Part shown: piece by piece, positions 24,901-37,685 of the stretch | Layout of the letters: each line of letters begins with the position of its first letter | How positions within the stretch are numbered: position 1 is the first letter of the stretch | Source: Macrocybe gigantea | Lineage: Eukaryota > Basidiomycota > Agaricomycetes > Agaricales > Callistosporiaceae | Direction of reading: 5' to 3' | NCBI GenBank assembly: GCA_011319805.1 | Contig: SJRY01000250.1 | Coordinates: 744,001 to 808,000, forward strand | DNA length: 64,000 nucleotides | Translations under genes and position numbers: made by a program | The notes under the pieces: model-generated | Database searches by the model: none | Told to the model about the DNA's origin: nothing | Seen by the model: the letters and a program-made list of their open reading frames with translations, nothing else

Positions 24901-27308
24901 TTTCAGATGGATATGATATCCGCGCTGAACAATCCCTCACGAGCTGCATACAAATCAGTCTTCGTGCTCTTCGAGAGCGTTCTAGCTTTCGTTCGCTTAT
25001 ATGGAAGACCTTGGGCGACTCTCTCTTTCATCTTTCGCGGACGCCTAAATTCAACAATGGGTATAAGGTTCGGAACGTAGTGGAGGATGTGATGGCTCTG
25101 CTGCCGAACGAGGAATTAGCAACCTCCGTTCTTGAATTCTCCGTTGATCCGTTCACTGGACTCGGGGTCCTTCGAGTCGCAGCAGCCGCATATCGACATC
25201 GCATCTCATTAGAGAAAAGTGCGAACAAGGGCAGCGCCTGGTACGATCTTGGCCTTGCATTGCACACTTGGTCCTTACGTTCTTCGGATACGAACCGCCA
25301 GCGAAGCACAATGAAGGAGGCTATTGAATGCTTTACTGAGGCTCTTTGTTGTGACCCTGAAAACCCAATGTTCTGGACTGCTCTTGGAAATGCTAATTTC
25401 TTGGAGGATGCCGGAAAATGTCAGCATGCCTACATCAAAGCGCTCGAAGTTAACTCGAAAGTAGGCTCAGTCAAACATTGGCAGTGGCAGAGCGAATCTT
25501 AACGAAATATTAAAGGATGTCACCGCTTGGACAAATCTCGGCCTCCTTTATCTCTTACACGGCGATTTAGAGTTGGCGAACGACATCTTATACCGTTCTC
25601 AGTCGATAGATCCCGATTATGCTGCAGCGTGGGCGGGTCAGGCTTTAGTCGCCATGAAAAATCAAAAGGCTGCCCAAGCAAAAGTCATCTTGGAACATGT
25701 TGCTAGTTTATCCGGAGATTTGGTGAATGTGTTCCGGATCACTTGTTGCATGGCACGTCACTAACAGCCTAATTTGGTCTTTCAGCTTGACACTCATCTT
25801 GAACTTGCCTCGAAGACGTTTTCTGAGTATCAACGTCTCGGACTAGAGAGACACCAAACATCGCATGACTATCTCATGTCCTCTTCGGGCATTTGGCAAG
25901 CTATTGTGAGAGGCGTCCGGATGATGTCACAGCTTTGCATCTTTTCAGCTTGATCAGCGAGGCTCTTGGCCATAGCGAAGTCAGCAGGGCGGTGCTTCAG
26001 AGTACAATCGAAATGCTAGAATCGGCATACGAGGAAAGCGAAGACCCGATGATAGAACGACGATATGTGATCGCGCACTCGAATATGGCTCGCTTGCAAC
26101 TTTGCACCGGCGACTACGAACATGCAGCTGAATCTTTTCGAGTTGTTCTGGGCTTGCTTCCGGACGACGTCGATCAGGCATCAAGGACAATGCGTGTTTC
26201 TGCAAACTTTGGACTGGGGCTCGTTAATTTTAGGCACAACAACGTAGAAGAAGCTCTGGCATACTTCGAGCGTGCTGTAGCCAGTGCTGACAACGATACC
26301 GTGCTTCGAGGCCATGCGCTCGTTCTTCTTTCACAGATGATGTGGACGATTCAGTCCGCTGGATTTGTGGAGACTGCCAAAGAACAACTTCTCGACTGGT
26401 AAGAAAGCGATTGACACTCAGATGATGATCATAATAATGCTGTCCAGCGTCACAAAGGATCCACAGAACATCGAAGCCATCAATGTTCTGCAAACTTTGG
26501 ACTGGGGCTCGTTAATTTTAGGCACAACAACGTAGAAGAAGCTCTGGCATACTTCGAGCGTGCTGTAGCCAGTGCTGACAACGATACCGTGCTTCGAGGC
26601 CATGCGCTCGTTCTTCTTTCACAGATGATGTGGACGATTCAGTCCGCTGGATTTGTGGAGACTGCCAAAGAACAACTTCTCGACTGGTAAGAAAGCGATT
26701 GACACTCAGAGATGATACATAATAATGCTGTCCAGCGTCACAAAGGATCCACAAACATCGAAGCCATCAATGTTCTTGCAGGAATGGGTATTCTGACTGA
26801 TGACAGTAACCTGGTCGACGCCGCTATCGGAAATCACAACTATGCCGTTAGACCAGAGACACAGCTCGGATCCACAACGCAATGTGGAAGATCTGTTGGT
26901 ACATTATCACCTTGGACAGGTGGGACTACCCTTGTTGTATTGTTTGAAAGTTTCAGCTGATAGCAATATGAGAACGATCTTTCAAGCGCATTTTCTGTCT
27001 TACAAAAGGCAGTTTTCTTGGAGCCGTCTGCCCCTGAAGCCCGTATCGAACTGGCACGGCTGGCCGTACAGACAGCCCACCATCAAGATGCCATTGCCAT
27101 CCTATCTGGACCTGTTATAACACAGGAATTCGAAAACCAGAGTGACGTAGCAAATTCGTCGAGTCTTCGGGGTGTAGCGTGTTTGATAGGCTGCGGCAAT
27201 CCGGCATCCAGTCTTCGGGAAGTCCAGAAAGCAATCATGTTGGCGCCTTCAGAGATGAAATATTGGCGGAGCCTGGCTTATGTGCGGATGCAGGGACAGC
27301 AATATTGA
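21986..27308 (+). CDS. ski3: Superkiller protein 3 (Ski3 / TTC37-like TPR protein)
   Basis: Ski3 is the TPR scaffold of the cytosolic Ski2-Ski3-Ski8 complex that feeds mRNA to the exosome for 3'-to-5' decay. ATG 21986 opens MSIVKSRLKFAREALAKKDY, the conserved N-terminal TPR, followed at once by a GTAAGT donor. Many exons carry TPR helices, for example GKFVAATKALTRASELEPDD (24700), AWYDLGLALHTW (25240) and GLVNFRHNNVEEALAYFERA (26220). The C-terminal exon has GMGILTDDSNLVDAA (26790) and ends KYWRSLAYVRMQGQQY*. A base appears to be missing near 23086 (frame moves from RALP to STGSLAQTK), and a 288-bp piece is tandemly repeated at 26.2-26.8 kb. Length and exon content fit the ~1400-residue family. 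Confidence 0.85.
26198..26485. repeat. Tandem duplication C, unit 1
   Basis: This 288-bp unit within SKI3 starts TTCTGCAAACTTTGGACTGG and ends CGAAGCCATCAATG. It holds one TPR exon plus the following intron and the start of the next exon. The left flank is native. Confidence 0.92.
26486..26773. repeat. Tandem duplication C, unit 2
   Basis: The second unit follows directly. It differs only by a small rearrangement in the intron (CAGAGATGATACAT versus CAGATGATGATCAT) and one missing base (CCACAAACATCG versus CCACAGAACATCG). The right flank continues natively into GMGILTDDSN. Confidence 0.92.
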
Positions 27309-27455
27309 AGACAAATTATGAAGCTGCTACATAATAATAAAGACCTATTTTCTAGAATCAAATTTATGCTTCCTACTGTCTAGAGGTGATAAGCCATAAG
27401 CGGCGAGTTTCGGAATCTAAGGTTCCCAGAGATTCAAGCCACCATCGAAGTAGAT

Positions 27456-28697
27456 TTACTTTTGCTTTGGGAGTAAGACCTTGGATATTGCTAGGAGAGC
27501 CAGGGAATTAGCTAGTTGTGGTGGCAATACTGACTGAAACACTGACATGCCGCGTTCCTCTAAAGCTTCGTTCAACCCCTGCTCTGACAGCCGCTGAACT
27601 TCATTATTTTGAGTCAATAATTGGTCGTCAACGGCAAGGAATTTCAGATGCCGTATGATACGTCGTATTCGTAGAGCGTCGAAACCGGAAGTAGAAAGAC
27701 GTAAAATCCTGTAGATGGTGAATAGAATGAGAGCGAGTTGGAAAGGTTTTCTGCTCATTTCTTACCCGCAAACAGCGAAAGAAGCACCAGGTTGCCTGAG
27801 AACGTCTAACGACAGATGTCCAGGAGGGTCTTGTTGAGATTTGAGCTGTCTGAATATGTGCCGATAATTGGTGGCAAAAGCCAGCGCCTTCTCGGTCTTC
27901 TTCTCTTCTATGCGGGCTCGCTGGGACGGCAGAATACACGTGGACGGAAGCATGAAGGGGGCATATATAGCAATTAAAGGAATGACTTCTTCCAGGAGGA
28001 GAGCGATGAAGAGGAAAGGCACCACTCTATGCAACGATCAAAAGGGGAAGAAACGGGGTGAAGACGGAAAAAACAAACTTGTTGACGTCGTCTCGCTGCG
28101 TTCTTATTAGCCTGTTTTCCCATCTTGTGAGTGGAAATCCTCCTGCTCGTATCCGTGCCTGGATGGCAGCAATTTCCTTACGACGAAGGACGATTAGTTT
28201 GACGCCTCGATAGTAGAATTTCTGGGTAGATGGTAATCAGGACAGAAGTATTGCTGGAGTTCCAACCGAGACAAGATACTGACCGCAAGCTGAATCCCTT
28301 TATGAAGGGTTTTCTGGAACCAGTTTGCGTCAGAAGGAGGCGGGACAAGGACCCCGTGAGCCTCTGCTTCCTCAATGTCACGCTTGGCGGTTTCTTTAAG
28401 TTCCCCTAGAGACGAAGAGTTGTCCATGGGACGAGGGAGCGTGTGCGTGGGTTTAAGAGGAGTATGGGTCTTGGATAGCGTGGATGGATTTGCAGGCCTC
28501 ACTGGAGCAGGCCTGAAACTGGTCGTGGCCTTGCGCTGGGAAGCATTCTGCTGGAGGGGAGGTGGGGCAGTGGAAGAGTGCTTGAGGTTGTCATCGACGC
28601 GGGAGGAATGAGGACGAGAATAGCGGGCAACGAAGGTGGACTGGATCAGAATATTCCTACGGAGGACGAGGACATCGTTGGCGGCAGCACGAAACAT
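27456..28697 (-). CDS. LETM1/MDM38-family mitochondrial inner membrane protein
   Basis: LETM1 proteins act at the mitochondrial inner membrane in K+/H+ (and Ca2+) exchange and ribosome tethering. ATG 28697 begins an Arg-rich presequence-like N-terminus (MFRAAANDVLVLRRNIL). After a Pro/Ser spacer and an intron (about 28218-28280), the LETM1 core reads KFYYRGVKLIVLRRKEIAA, then RAGGFPLTRWENRLIRTQRD, the membrane helix FLFIALLLEEVIPLIAIYAP, and LPSQRARIEEKKTEK. The C-terminal part has the typical GLNEALEERGM. It is shorter than classic LETM1 and I see no EF-hands, so it may be a Ylh47/Mdm38-like or family-specific member. It lies 61 bp from the divergent MED27 start. Confidence 0.8.
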
Positions 28698-28758
28698 TGA
28701 AAAAATACAAACAAAAAAAGAAATTCGTCACTTACAGTGCCTTGTTAGCTTAGTCAGC
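28698..28758. promoter_or_regulatory. Very short divergent promoter, LETM1-family / MED27
   Basis: Just 61 bp lies between the two start codons, so the 5' UTRs or core promoters must overlap or the real starts lie further in. It is A-rich next to the LETM1 side. Confidence 0.4.
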
Positions 28759-29758
28759 ATGTCTGCTTCAAACCAGTCCCCCATGTCTCTCCTCCAGACT
28801 CGCATCGACGCGCTCACTGCCTTTCATGAGCGCATACAAACGCTTCGACGAGCACCTCTCATCCTTCTAAAGTCACCTTCTGTTATTCACATGCCGGCTC
28901 AAGGTCCGAAAGAGAATTTTAAGCAGATCAAAAAGGCTTCAGATGAACTGCGTTCCTCGTCCATCCAGGACGCCTTATACGCGGCACAAGCAAGTTTTGA
29001 GGCTGACAAAAGCGGACTCGAACTAGAAATGAGGCACGAGCAGCGGAAAGAAAGGTGCGAAATGTCCAAAGAATTTTCTCTTTTTTTTTGTTGGAGGGGG
29101 CCAATTTTCTCCATCCGATCTCCAGTGCCAAGCAGCCAATTTCAGCCGGATCTTCCCCTCTGCTGGCTTCAACGAAACGAGAAAACGCATCTCAATTCCC
29201 AGTCTTGGAAGAAGCACACCTAGAACTAAACAACTTACCCATATACATTCATGAATTCAATTCAATGCATAATGCGAAGCTCTGTATTTGGCACAGGACA
29301 ACCCAAGTGCGCGACGTGGATCAACCCATCTTCCTGAGATTCGTGATTCCTGATGTGTTAATGGCTTACATCGTTTTGATCTACGGCAAGGACAAACCAG
29401 TTCTCCAAATCGACCGCTTGACGGCATTTGGTCCACGGGAGATGGTGGGCCCATTCCCTCTAACTTGTCTTTACGACATTCAATCATTCGGGTCTTGTTC
29501 ATTCTCCGAACATAGAAATTTCCGTACGATCGATCCGACTACACTGTTTATCAAGTTCTTTCTCAGGAGATCTCGAAAATGTTGGAGATCGAGCCGGGCG
29601 TCGCAGTACAAAGTCTGGTTGACCTGCTCTCGTCCTACGACAATCTATTTGTGGAGAAATGTCACGTCTGCCAGCGGGTCCTTTCGTCTGAGGGCCACGT
29701 TCCACCCGTTGTCCGCAGATTCACGGGATCCTGGACAGCTCGGCATGCGGAATGCTAG
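28759..29758 (+). CDS. med27: Mediator complex subunit 27
   Basis: MED27 is a tail/head-junction subunit of the RNA polymerase II Mediator in the nucleus. ATG 28759 gives MSASNQSPMSLLQTRIDALT, an N-terminal helical region (KKASDELRSSSIQDALYAAQ). After introns comes the β-rich middle (RFVIPDVLMAYIVLIYGKDK, 29340). The last exon has EISKMLEIEPGVAVQSLVDL and then the diagnostic C-terminal zinc-ribbon-like signature EKCHVCQRVLSSEGHVPPV, stopping at TAG 29756. The final C-x2-C and EGHVPPV make the family call strong. Exact splice sites between 29060 and 29560 are not resolved. Confidence 0.82.
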
Positions 29759-30370
29759 CATCGCTCCGTGCCCGTTGACCAGATCCGCCTTTCTCCTGCC
29801 TTCCATTCAGCTTCCGATAATTCAAACTTGTTTCATGGCGTCATGCCTTCCTGCAGCTCTTGTTCATTATGTTCCTCGATGACGGAACATACTCTGGATG
29901 ATGCTTCTTTGTCTGCGTCACATTCAATCTCTTTAAATCGGCGGTCGCGGTACGACTGGTAGCACCCCACGATGCGCTTCATCAGCCGCGCCTCTAACTG
30001 CATTCTGTCTACAGAATAGTTTCATTCTTACTTCGATGTTGATGTATGTATGATTCGCTTCGCTTTTTGTGTCCGTGACCATTTAGTGCTCAATCTCATC
30101 GCCTCCCATCGCAGACATTACCTTAAGACTGATTGTATAGCCTCAGTAATTAGACAGTATTTACGTTATAGCTTTGCGAAACGTAGCGGTCCTTAGGACG
30201 GTGGGAAGTGCGATCTCAAGTGACTTCGAGTGGACTGCAACTCAGTCTTTGAATTTTCGTCACCCAGCAAGAAAATTTTTTTTACGGATAGCAATTATAG
30301 CGTAGGGAGGAATAAACACTAGATATAATAAAATAAGCATGGTATGAGGCAAATTGTCCATCAGTTTTGA
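29759..30370. other. Convergent intergenic region, no gene seen
   Basis: This AT-rich region lies downstream of both MED27 and the DOCK gene. Open frames here are short, and I find no repeats or RNA genes. It presumably holds the two 3' UTRs. Confidence 0.5.
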
Positions 30371-33300
30371 TCAAGGGCCCCGATTCCTTCCAAAATGCAG
30401 GCTTCCAAATCTTGAAAATCGACCCTTCAGCGACCCAAAGGAACCCAAGCTTCCGACATGGGATGTCACAACGGATGCGCCTGACATCTGCGCTCCACTC
30501 GAACCGTGTATTGCATTGACGACATTTACAAATGAATTGTGAGGAGACTCCGCAGAGAGAGAATCGCTGCCGCCCGTATCGCCAGGGGCCGAAGACACAC
30601 CGTTGAATCCATGTTTAGCCATGTGAGCGAGATGTCGCTGTAATGGTGTTTGCTTCGAAGAAGGTAGGGTGGATGTGGGAGATTGTGTTGCATAAGATGG
30701 CGGCGTCATGGCAGACCGACTCAGCTCGAGTGGCTGCGTGGAGTATCCTCGAGCCGTGGATGCACCGGAAGCAGTTCTTTGGAGTGATTGGTCGTACAGA
30801 GGTATTTGATATTGCGTATTTGAGTTGAAGAGTATGGTATTTGATTCTGAGAGTCCATCCACCGCTAAACGGCGGATTTCCTCACGGAAATTCTTCTTGA
30901 AGAATTTCTCCAAAGTGTCATGAAAAGGTATGAATTCACGAGGACATAAATGCCCATGCAATCTGAGGCAGCTGTCGATGACGCGGACCTTGCAAGACTT
31001 GGTGAAAAGGAAATGCATATAGACTAGATAGATACGCACTTGCTCATCTATAGCTGCCCGAAGTTTTTCGATAAGCTCTGCACGCTCCGGATTGCGAGCC
31101 ACGTAATCTGAATTGAAAAACATCTGACGATAAGACGCGATGCCCGTGTTCAAGGGCGCATCCACGGCGCTATTCAATGCCATCGCCAGGGCATTGGTGG
31201 GGACGAGTTGCGATGTCTTGGCGAGCGCTTGATACTTGATGTTCAACGCAGCCAATTCCTTTGTTGTCTGCTCGACCTCGTTTAGGGCATTCTCGAGGGG
31301 CGAAATTTCCACCACCTCAGTAGTAATGACTTCGGAACGACGGAGAACGGTCGGAAACGCCTCCTCAGTGGTGAAGTAAGCTTTCTCGAGCCAAATTTCC
31401 TCTGTTCCATCTCGCGCCACTTTCTTGACCTGGCGCGAGGAACTAAAAAGATTGATAGCGCTATGACTCGCTAAGTAACCCGAGACTGAGGTTCTGCGGC
31501 GATGTGAACGTACCTGTGTTCGTAATATGTGCGAACGGGTATCGGTACGTCTGGATTGGTGAAGACTGGACGGGTGCGATCTGGTTCAGGTGTAACGGCG
31601 GTACATTGTATGTACTGCTCATTTCCGAATCGGATATCCACGGGAGGATCCCCTGGAGTGGTCAGAAGCTGAGCACCAGTATGTTTATTTAGCATTCTCT
31701 CGCAGAAAGCGCCAAACTTCTCCCATTCGTATCCACGGTACTACGTTAACGGAATGAGACCACGAACGTTGTTCAAGGTGATGAAACGCACTATAAAGCG
31801 TTTGTCACGGATCGCTGCGGGGAAATTGCCATAAAAAGTGACTCGATAGTAATCCGGATAATAGCGGCGCTCTGACACAATGTTTTCTAGGAGCATGGCT
31901 TCGTGACGAAGTATTTCCGATAGGCGACGGCTGAAAGGGAGGTCAATGAATGAAATGGGATGTGCCGAGTGATTGACCTACTAATTGAATGTTGTCTCCG
32001 TATGTTGGTAGGCCAACTCCTTACAGATATCAATTGCACGTTCCCAAGCTTTCCCCTTGCCTGAAAGCAGCCCTGATCAGTACACGATTTGAATCTTTCT
32101 GGGATACGGCTGTTACCAAGGTAATCAAGAATAAGGAGGCATAAAGTCTCTTTACGACTGAATTGTGACTGCTGAGGAAGTCCAAGATCTTCCATTGGAC
32201 CAACAAAGGAATTCAGGTCCCATTCATGGAGATCGGAATGTAGCTTCAAGGTGAGTGCGGCCTCTACATAATTTTGAGATTGAAGGTGCATCTTTGCAGA
32301 ATGTCAGTAACAGCCTCACATAATTGCGACAAATACGAACATTAACAAGTTGGTGAACATATTTTATGTAGATCTCGTCCCTTCCGATGCGCCTGATGAA
32401 ATTCATAAGCCTTAACTACTCGAAAGCGAATGAGAATCAGCATTATTAAAGGTTTTTAAGAGAGCAAAGCAGACCGTAGCAATGACACGATCATCTGCGA
32501 ACTCTTCTCCCTCTGGCAGAGCCCGGACGCTGAGGAGCAACTCCAAAAAGAGGTCGACGGAATCGAGAAATGTAGAAACGCGATCTCGCAGTTGTTCATC
32601 CACGTCATATGATTCAAACAGATGCCGTAAATGGCCGATGAAATACGCCCGAGATATATCGTCCCCTTTGCTATCCGACATGAAAAGGGAGTCCAACCTC
32701 GTGACGAGCTCATGTTCGATTTCATCAAAATGTCCTGACTGGTGGTCCTCTGAGACTATCATGCTGTAGAGAATCTGTACAGCATTATTTCGCAGTTGGT
32801 CATGATGACTCAAGCACAAATTCACGACTTGGCCGACCAAGGAATGCAGATAAGCCTGGTATCCCTGTTAAACTTAAGACTTAGAAAGGTGACAGAGAGA
32901 TGAAGGATATCCTTGCCCCATAACGAATCGGCGGTTCACCGTTGTTGGTGAGGTGTTCTGCCCAACCGAGAGCCTGCCACAGGTTCAATAGGATTGATGC
33001 ACCTTCCCCTCGAATGTCGCCAGCAAGACGCCACACTGCCCGACGCCTCTGAACAAGATGTTAAATACAAATGAGCACAAGCTTGACTAAAACGAACCTG
33101 GGGGCTGAACTCTTCTATGACAAGTTGGTCGGAGGACAAAAGTTTGAGGAGCATGTGCAAACCGTTTCTCCACAAATTGGCATTGAATTTTGACTCCTCC
33201 TCTTGCGAAGGGATGAACTCTTTCTCCATTATCGAGGCAATCGGCTCCATCAACTTGATCAGCACCTTGTGAGCAAGGATGTTGACATTAAGCCATGTCT

Positions 33301-36300
33301 TAGGGAAAGCGTCGTTGGAAAGAATAGAGATGCCGACGGAGAAGAAATAAGACAATAAAGTAATAAATCTCTCACGGCCCTCGATGTCCAGACTCGACTG
33401 GAGAAAATTCAAAATGTCCTTCGTCGATGCAGATAAAATAAGCACAAGGAAGACTATGGCAGTTTCACCAAGTCCAGGATTGAAAAGCAGTTCCTCCTCT
33501 TGTGGTATTGAAGGAAGGTTATGTCCCCGCAGGCCGTCAGGCAGGTATGCCAATAGTGAGAAAGGGTATGATTCTGGGAAGGTAACTGGTATGGCCGTCT
33601 TTAACGTTCTAGAGTTCGCTCTATAGCTTTGAGAGAAGCGGAGTTTTGGAATTCTCGATATGAATCCAAGAGTCTGAAACCCGGGTCAGCCACATTTCCC
33701 GTTGCAATCGCTAGCATACCTTGGAAGGAGGGACAAGAGGTACTCTACGTTGTCCTGCTCCAGGCGAAGGGAATGAAAATCAGAGCGAATGACAGGGGAA
33801 ACGAGGTTCTCTTGAAGCTTGTCCAACATTACGGCAATTATCGTGACGCAGAGTCGAATACTTTCTAGCCAATTGACCCGAGCCGCATCTCTAGCGACCT
33901 CTCCGTCACTGGATTGCGTGTGAACGTATTCATCGTAGTGTCCAAAGTGAGGCTTGATCCATAGAACCACGGTCTCGACTAGAAGAGGTCGAGATTGAGG
34001 GTTGTCGAACAAGAATCCCTTCACAATTTGCAGGTACATGACAAGCTTCCATATTACAATTTGCCCTTTCCCAACCGTGACAGCGTTGGCGAAAGTCGTC
34101 GCAATTGAGACCAGTTCGACCGTAGGGAATATCTTCGCCAGTTCGGGAAGTATGGATGTGAAATGCTGTAGCGCAATCGTCTGTGTTCCAACGATTGCGG
34201 TAGAAGACATTGACATCATTCGGGTGACCTCCGAAAGATGTGCCCGTAGTTCACGTTTGAAGGTAGTTTCAAAGTGCTCTGCAGTCGCACCACCTCCCAT
34301 ACCGATTTCTTTCACTTTCTGTAATTCTCGCGACCTCGTAATGAATTTGAAGATATAATGCCAGACTTTGAGTGCTGCACGAAGGGGAGACGCAAATTCC
34401 GTTGAGGCGGGATTGGCGAGCAGACGATTCATGGAATGGATTATATGCGACGAAGCCGCTGCACAGTTAAAATGTCTTTCAATATAAACATCGAGAACGG
34501 GCTGGAAGTTGCTGAAACGCCGATCTTGCACTATCCCAAGGACAGTGACCAAGGCATTGAACACCAGATGATCCATTTCTCCAGACTGATTTTCATGTGA
34601 AACGAGGATGCCGAAGAGGGAATCGAAAATATCTCGTAAGAACTTGACGATCTCCCCCTCGCCCACGAAGGTGAACTTGTTCAGGATGACCGGCAACAGG
34701 TCCTTATCCCCTAGTTTGTCCCAATTAAGAAGGCTAAGTAGGACCGAGTTTTGAGTGAAACGAGTGGAGCAAAGTGAAGAGCGAATGGTCAAGGTATCTT
34801 TCATCGGTGGGGCAATTCGCTGCATTTCTTGGGGAATGACAATTTGGTCGAGCTTCTGACCTGGAGAGACGCTGGAAGTGGCCGAGAGATAGATGTCCGC
34901 GGAAGTTTGAGACAATTTATCGGCACGATACATCACCAGAACGTGGCTACCATCCTCCATGAATGCGTGTTTCTCTGGAAATAGTGGTTGGAAGGCAAAT
35001 GCGAAGGCGCGATCTACAGTTTCCGTTATAGCGCGACTTGAGCCCTTCTCTTTTCCCGTCCTGTTTCGGAAAGTAAAAAATAGGTGCCACTGAGGTCTGC
35101 CTTCAGAGGGTAACTGAATTTTTATGAGTTCACCAAAAGTGGGTTCATTGCAGCGCTGAAAGACCATGGAGTTGAAGTGAGTCATAAGTGGTTCACCGCT
35201 ACCCTGAGAGATGACGTTTTCGACTGTTTCCCCGTGCTGGTTTCTGACTTCAACGGTTACTTGCACGTTGTTAGAAGACGAATTCATCTGCCCGCGAGTC
35301 AAATTGGCCACGCTCAGACGTCCGGCTGCAGCATGAGCGGAGACGAAATCGCCACACCACAGTTTGATATAGAGTTCGTTACGGGCATCTCCTGGAAAGA
35401 CGACATCCGGAAATCCAAGGCGCAGCGTCAGAGGAATGTCCTGAAGTAAGGATGGGTTTTCTCTGATGATTGTTGCAGCATCGCCCCGAAAAACCTTCAC
35501 AGAAATAGCTAGCATTTCCGCCCTACACAAGACGTCATGAGTGATATAGATGTGGCAGAATGTCCAAGCGGCAGAAAACATTACCTGGGGGATTTTTCAA
35601 ACTCCTTTGCATTGCCGTTGATGATGTTTTGATGGATCATCGAAAAAGAGACCTCATTCGTAGGCACGAATATAGGCATGGTGTATTCTCGAACAGGGGT
35701 ACTGTCTGCCTGTTCCGCTGTCATCTTGCTTAATTGTGTAAGCTCCAGAACAGCGCAACCAAATGGTCGGCGAAATTGAAGCGAAGAATCGTTCCCTGAT
35801 GCAGGTTGCCGGGTCGCGTTCACGTCGCTCGACCCTTGTTGGGAGACGTGTTCGAAGGCAGAAGACGCCTCAGAACCGCGTCGACTGCTGTCTATGCGTA
35901 TATCGGAACCTACATTACCGCCAAACTTCAGGGACCCATTACGGATGATACGGCATACCAGGTATACTGAATCTTGAACATCAGAAGGCGCTAATTCTGT
36001 GAAGAGTGTACGGATTCGACCGGACGGGTTTCGCGCGAGAACTCCGTTATGATTGAGAACTACGCAAAATTCTTCGGTGACAAACTGGGTGCCCTGTTTC
36101 TCATACAGAGAGAAAAACAGCTCTGCTGTCTCTCCAGGAGCACAAGGAGAAGCCACAAAAGCGCGAAGGTCGATATAAACGTGGTAAAATTTGGTCATTC
36201 CAGTAGTGTGGCGCTGTGATGAATTCAAGCAAACCTGGGAACGACTTCTGGAATGGCGGGGGCTGTATGAAGACTCAGGAAAGGCCGAGGGTGCGAGGTG

Positions 36301-37522
36301 GGGAGGGGACGCAGAGAATCAAAATCTATACTCGAACCGGCATTGTACGGCCGAATGTCATCGGGAGAGACGTTGAGATAAGCTAAAGAAGTCTGCATTG
36401 CATACATGCGAATGGCACTGACCCAGCTTCTTGGGTCAATATCGCCTTCGACGTCTACGCTAGCAAGGCCACCTCCTGTGGGATGACGGACGATGACATC
36501 CAAGCCTTGAACAAGATTGCCCTTCACCAGGCGGATGACGCAGTCCCGTCGCATGTTTATAGTCTCCTCTGCATTCAAGGTCTGAGCGAGTAGCTGTCGT
36601 CGGCCCCTGTGAAGGGCTTCAATGTGCTCTTTGACCTCGTGGAAAAGTTTGTAATCCCGCCTTGCAAGGTACTGGAACATCAGGGTATGCCATTCGCGCA
36701 ACGCTGAGGCAATTTCGTCGATAATGGGTTGTTCGGCCCCAGACGCCGTATCATCGCCGGATTTCAAAGATGGACGTGGTGGCAATGGCTTTATAATCTG
36801 TGAATATGCAGGAGAAGACGAGCGAAGACTAGTGGGGTAGACAGGCAGGCCAGCGCGAGAAGAATTGGCTTGTTCAGGTCGTGGTCCAAGTCTAAACGAC
36901 CTTCTGGAGGCATAGACGTCGCTATCGTCCAATTCGTCTCTCGAGGGGTCTATGCTGGTGCTAGAGACTCCCCTGTCCCATGACAAGGCACCAGAGCTTG
37001 CGCTTTCATGATTAATACCATTCGAGGTGCTGCTGGGGCCGGCGTTCAAAGAAGCGACGAGATCGTGGAGCCGGCCTTCTGCGTCCGATAATTGGTCACG
37101 AACGAATATGTGAGAAGCGGGAAATATTCCTATGAACACTTGTTGCGGTTCCTCGACTTTGGTGGGCGGCTTGACAGGTACCGAGGAGGTAGGGTCATGT
37201 AGCGCCCAGGTAACCGATGGACGGCGAGCTGTACAAACGACATAACTACGTGACGTTAACCGCAGAGACTCGGTAGCTGGTAGAAGTGGACACACCCTCT
37301 GTACCAGATGCCCTCTGCTGGCTCCTTTGCCTTGGGCGTATATTTCTCAAACGCATATACCTCGTCTCCTACCTCCAGAGATACGACATCGCGAAGGGCA
37401 TGATCGGATGCCTCTGTGACGGTTGAAAGACGATTGCGAGCGGAATATCTTGTGTCACGGCGGGACGGAGTAAGTGGATGCGTTGCGTAGCCGTAAACAA
37501 TCAGCGGTAAGGGTTCCCACAT
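30371..37522 (-). CDS. DOCK-family guanine nucleotide exchange factor (SH3, DHR-1, DHR-2)
   Basis: DOCK proteins activate Rac/Cdc42-type GTPases, usually with an ELMO partner (yeast Dck1-Lmo1). The start ATG 37522 leads directly into an SH3 domain: LPLIVYGYATHPL, LEVGDEVYAFEKY, GIWYRGYVVC (across an intron near 37257-37306) and FIGIFPASHIFV (37130). The DOCK N-terminal helical region spans 36200-36900. DHR-1 (C2-like) lies at about 34900-35550 (NELYIKLWCGDF, VEVRNQHGETVENV). The C-terminal DHR-2 catalytic region (30900-32300) includes NTGIASYRQMFFNSDYVARN and FTKSCKVRVIDSCLRLHG. A Ser/Gly-rich tail ends GRNRGP* at 30371. Exons inside 32400-33600 are approximate. It is divergent from SPC34 by 163 bp. 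Confidence 0.88.
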
Positions 37523-37685
37523 TGGAGTGTTCGAATGCCCTGGATGCAGGCCAATGGGCGGATTGACGCTATGGTCGAATGATGGTGGCAGAGGACTGAA
37601 GAGATCACGGTAACACCGAAAGCGTACAAGTGGTTGTGCACAAACAAGCTCATCACTTGATCCATCAACGCCCTCGTCGCACACA
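37523..37685. promoter_or_regulatory. Divergent promoter, DOCK gene / SPC34
   Basis: 163 bp separates the two start codons. No distinctive motif is visible. Confidence 0.4.

Noticed and set aside
36191..36376. Plus-strand open frame near the DOCK N-terminal region
   Set aside because: It is antisense to the DOCK exons and shows no coding signal.
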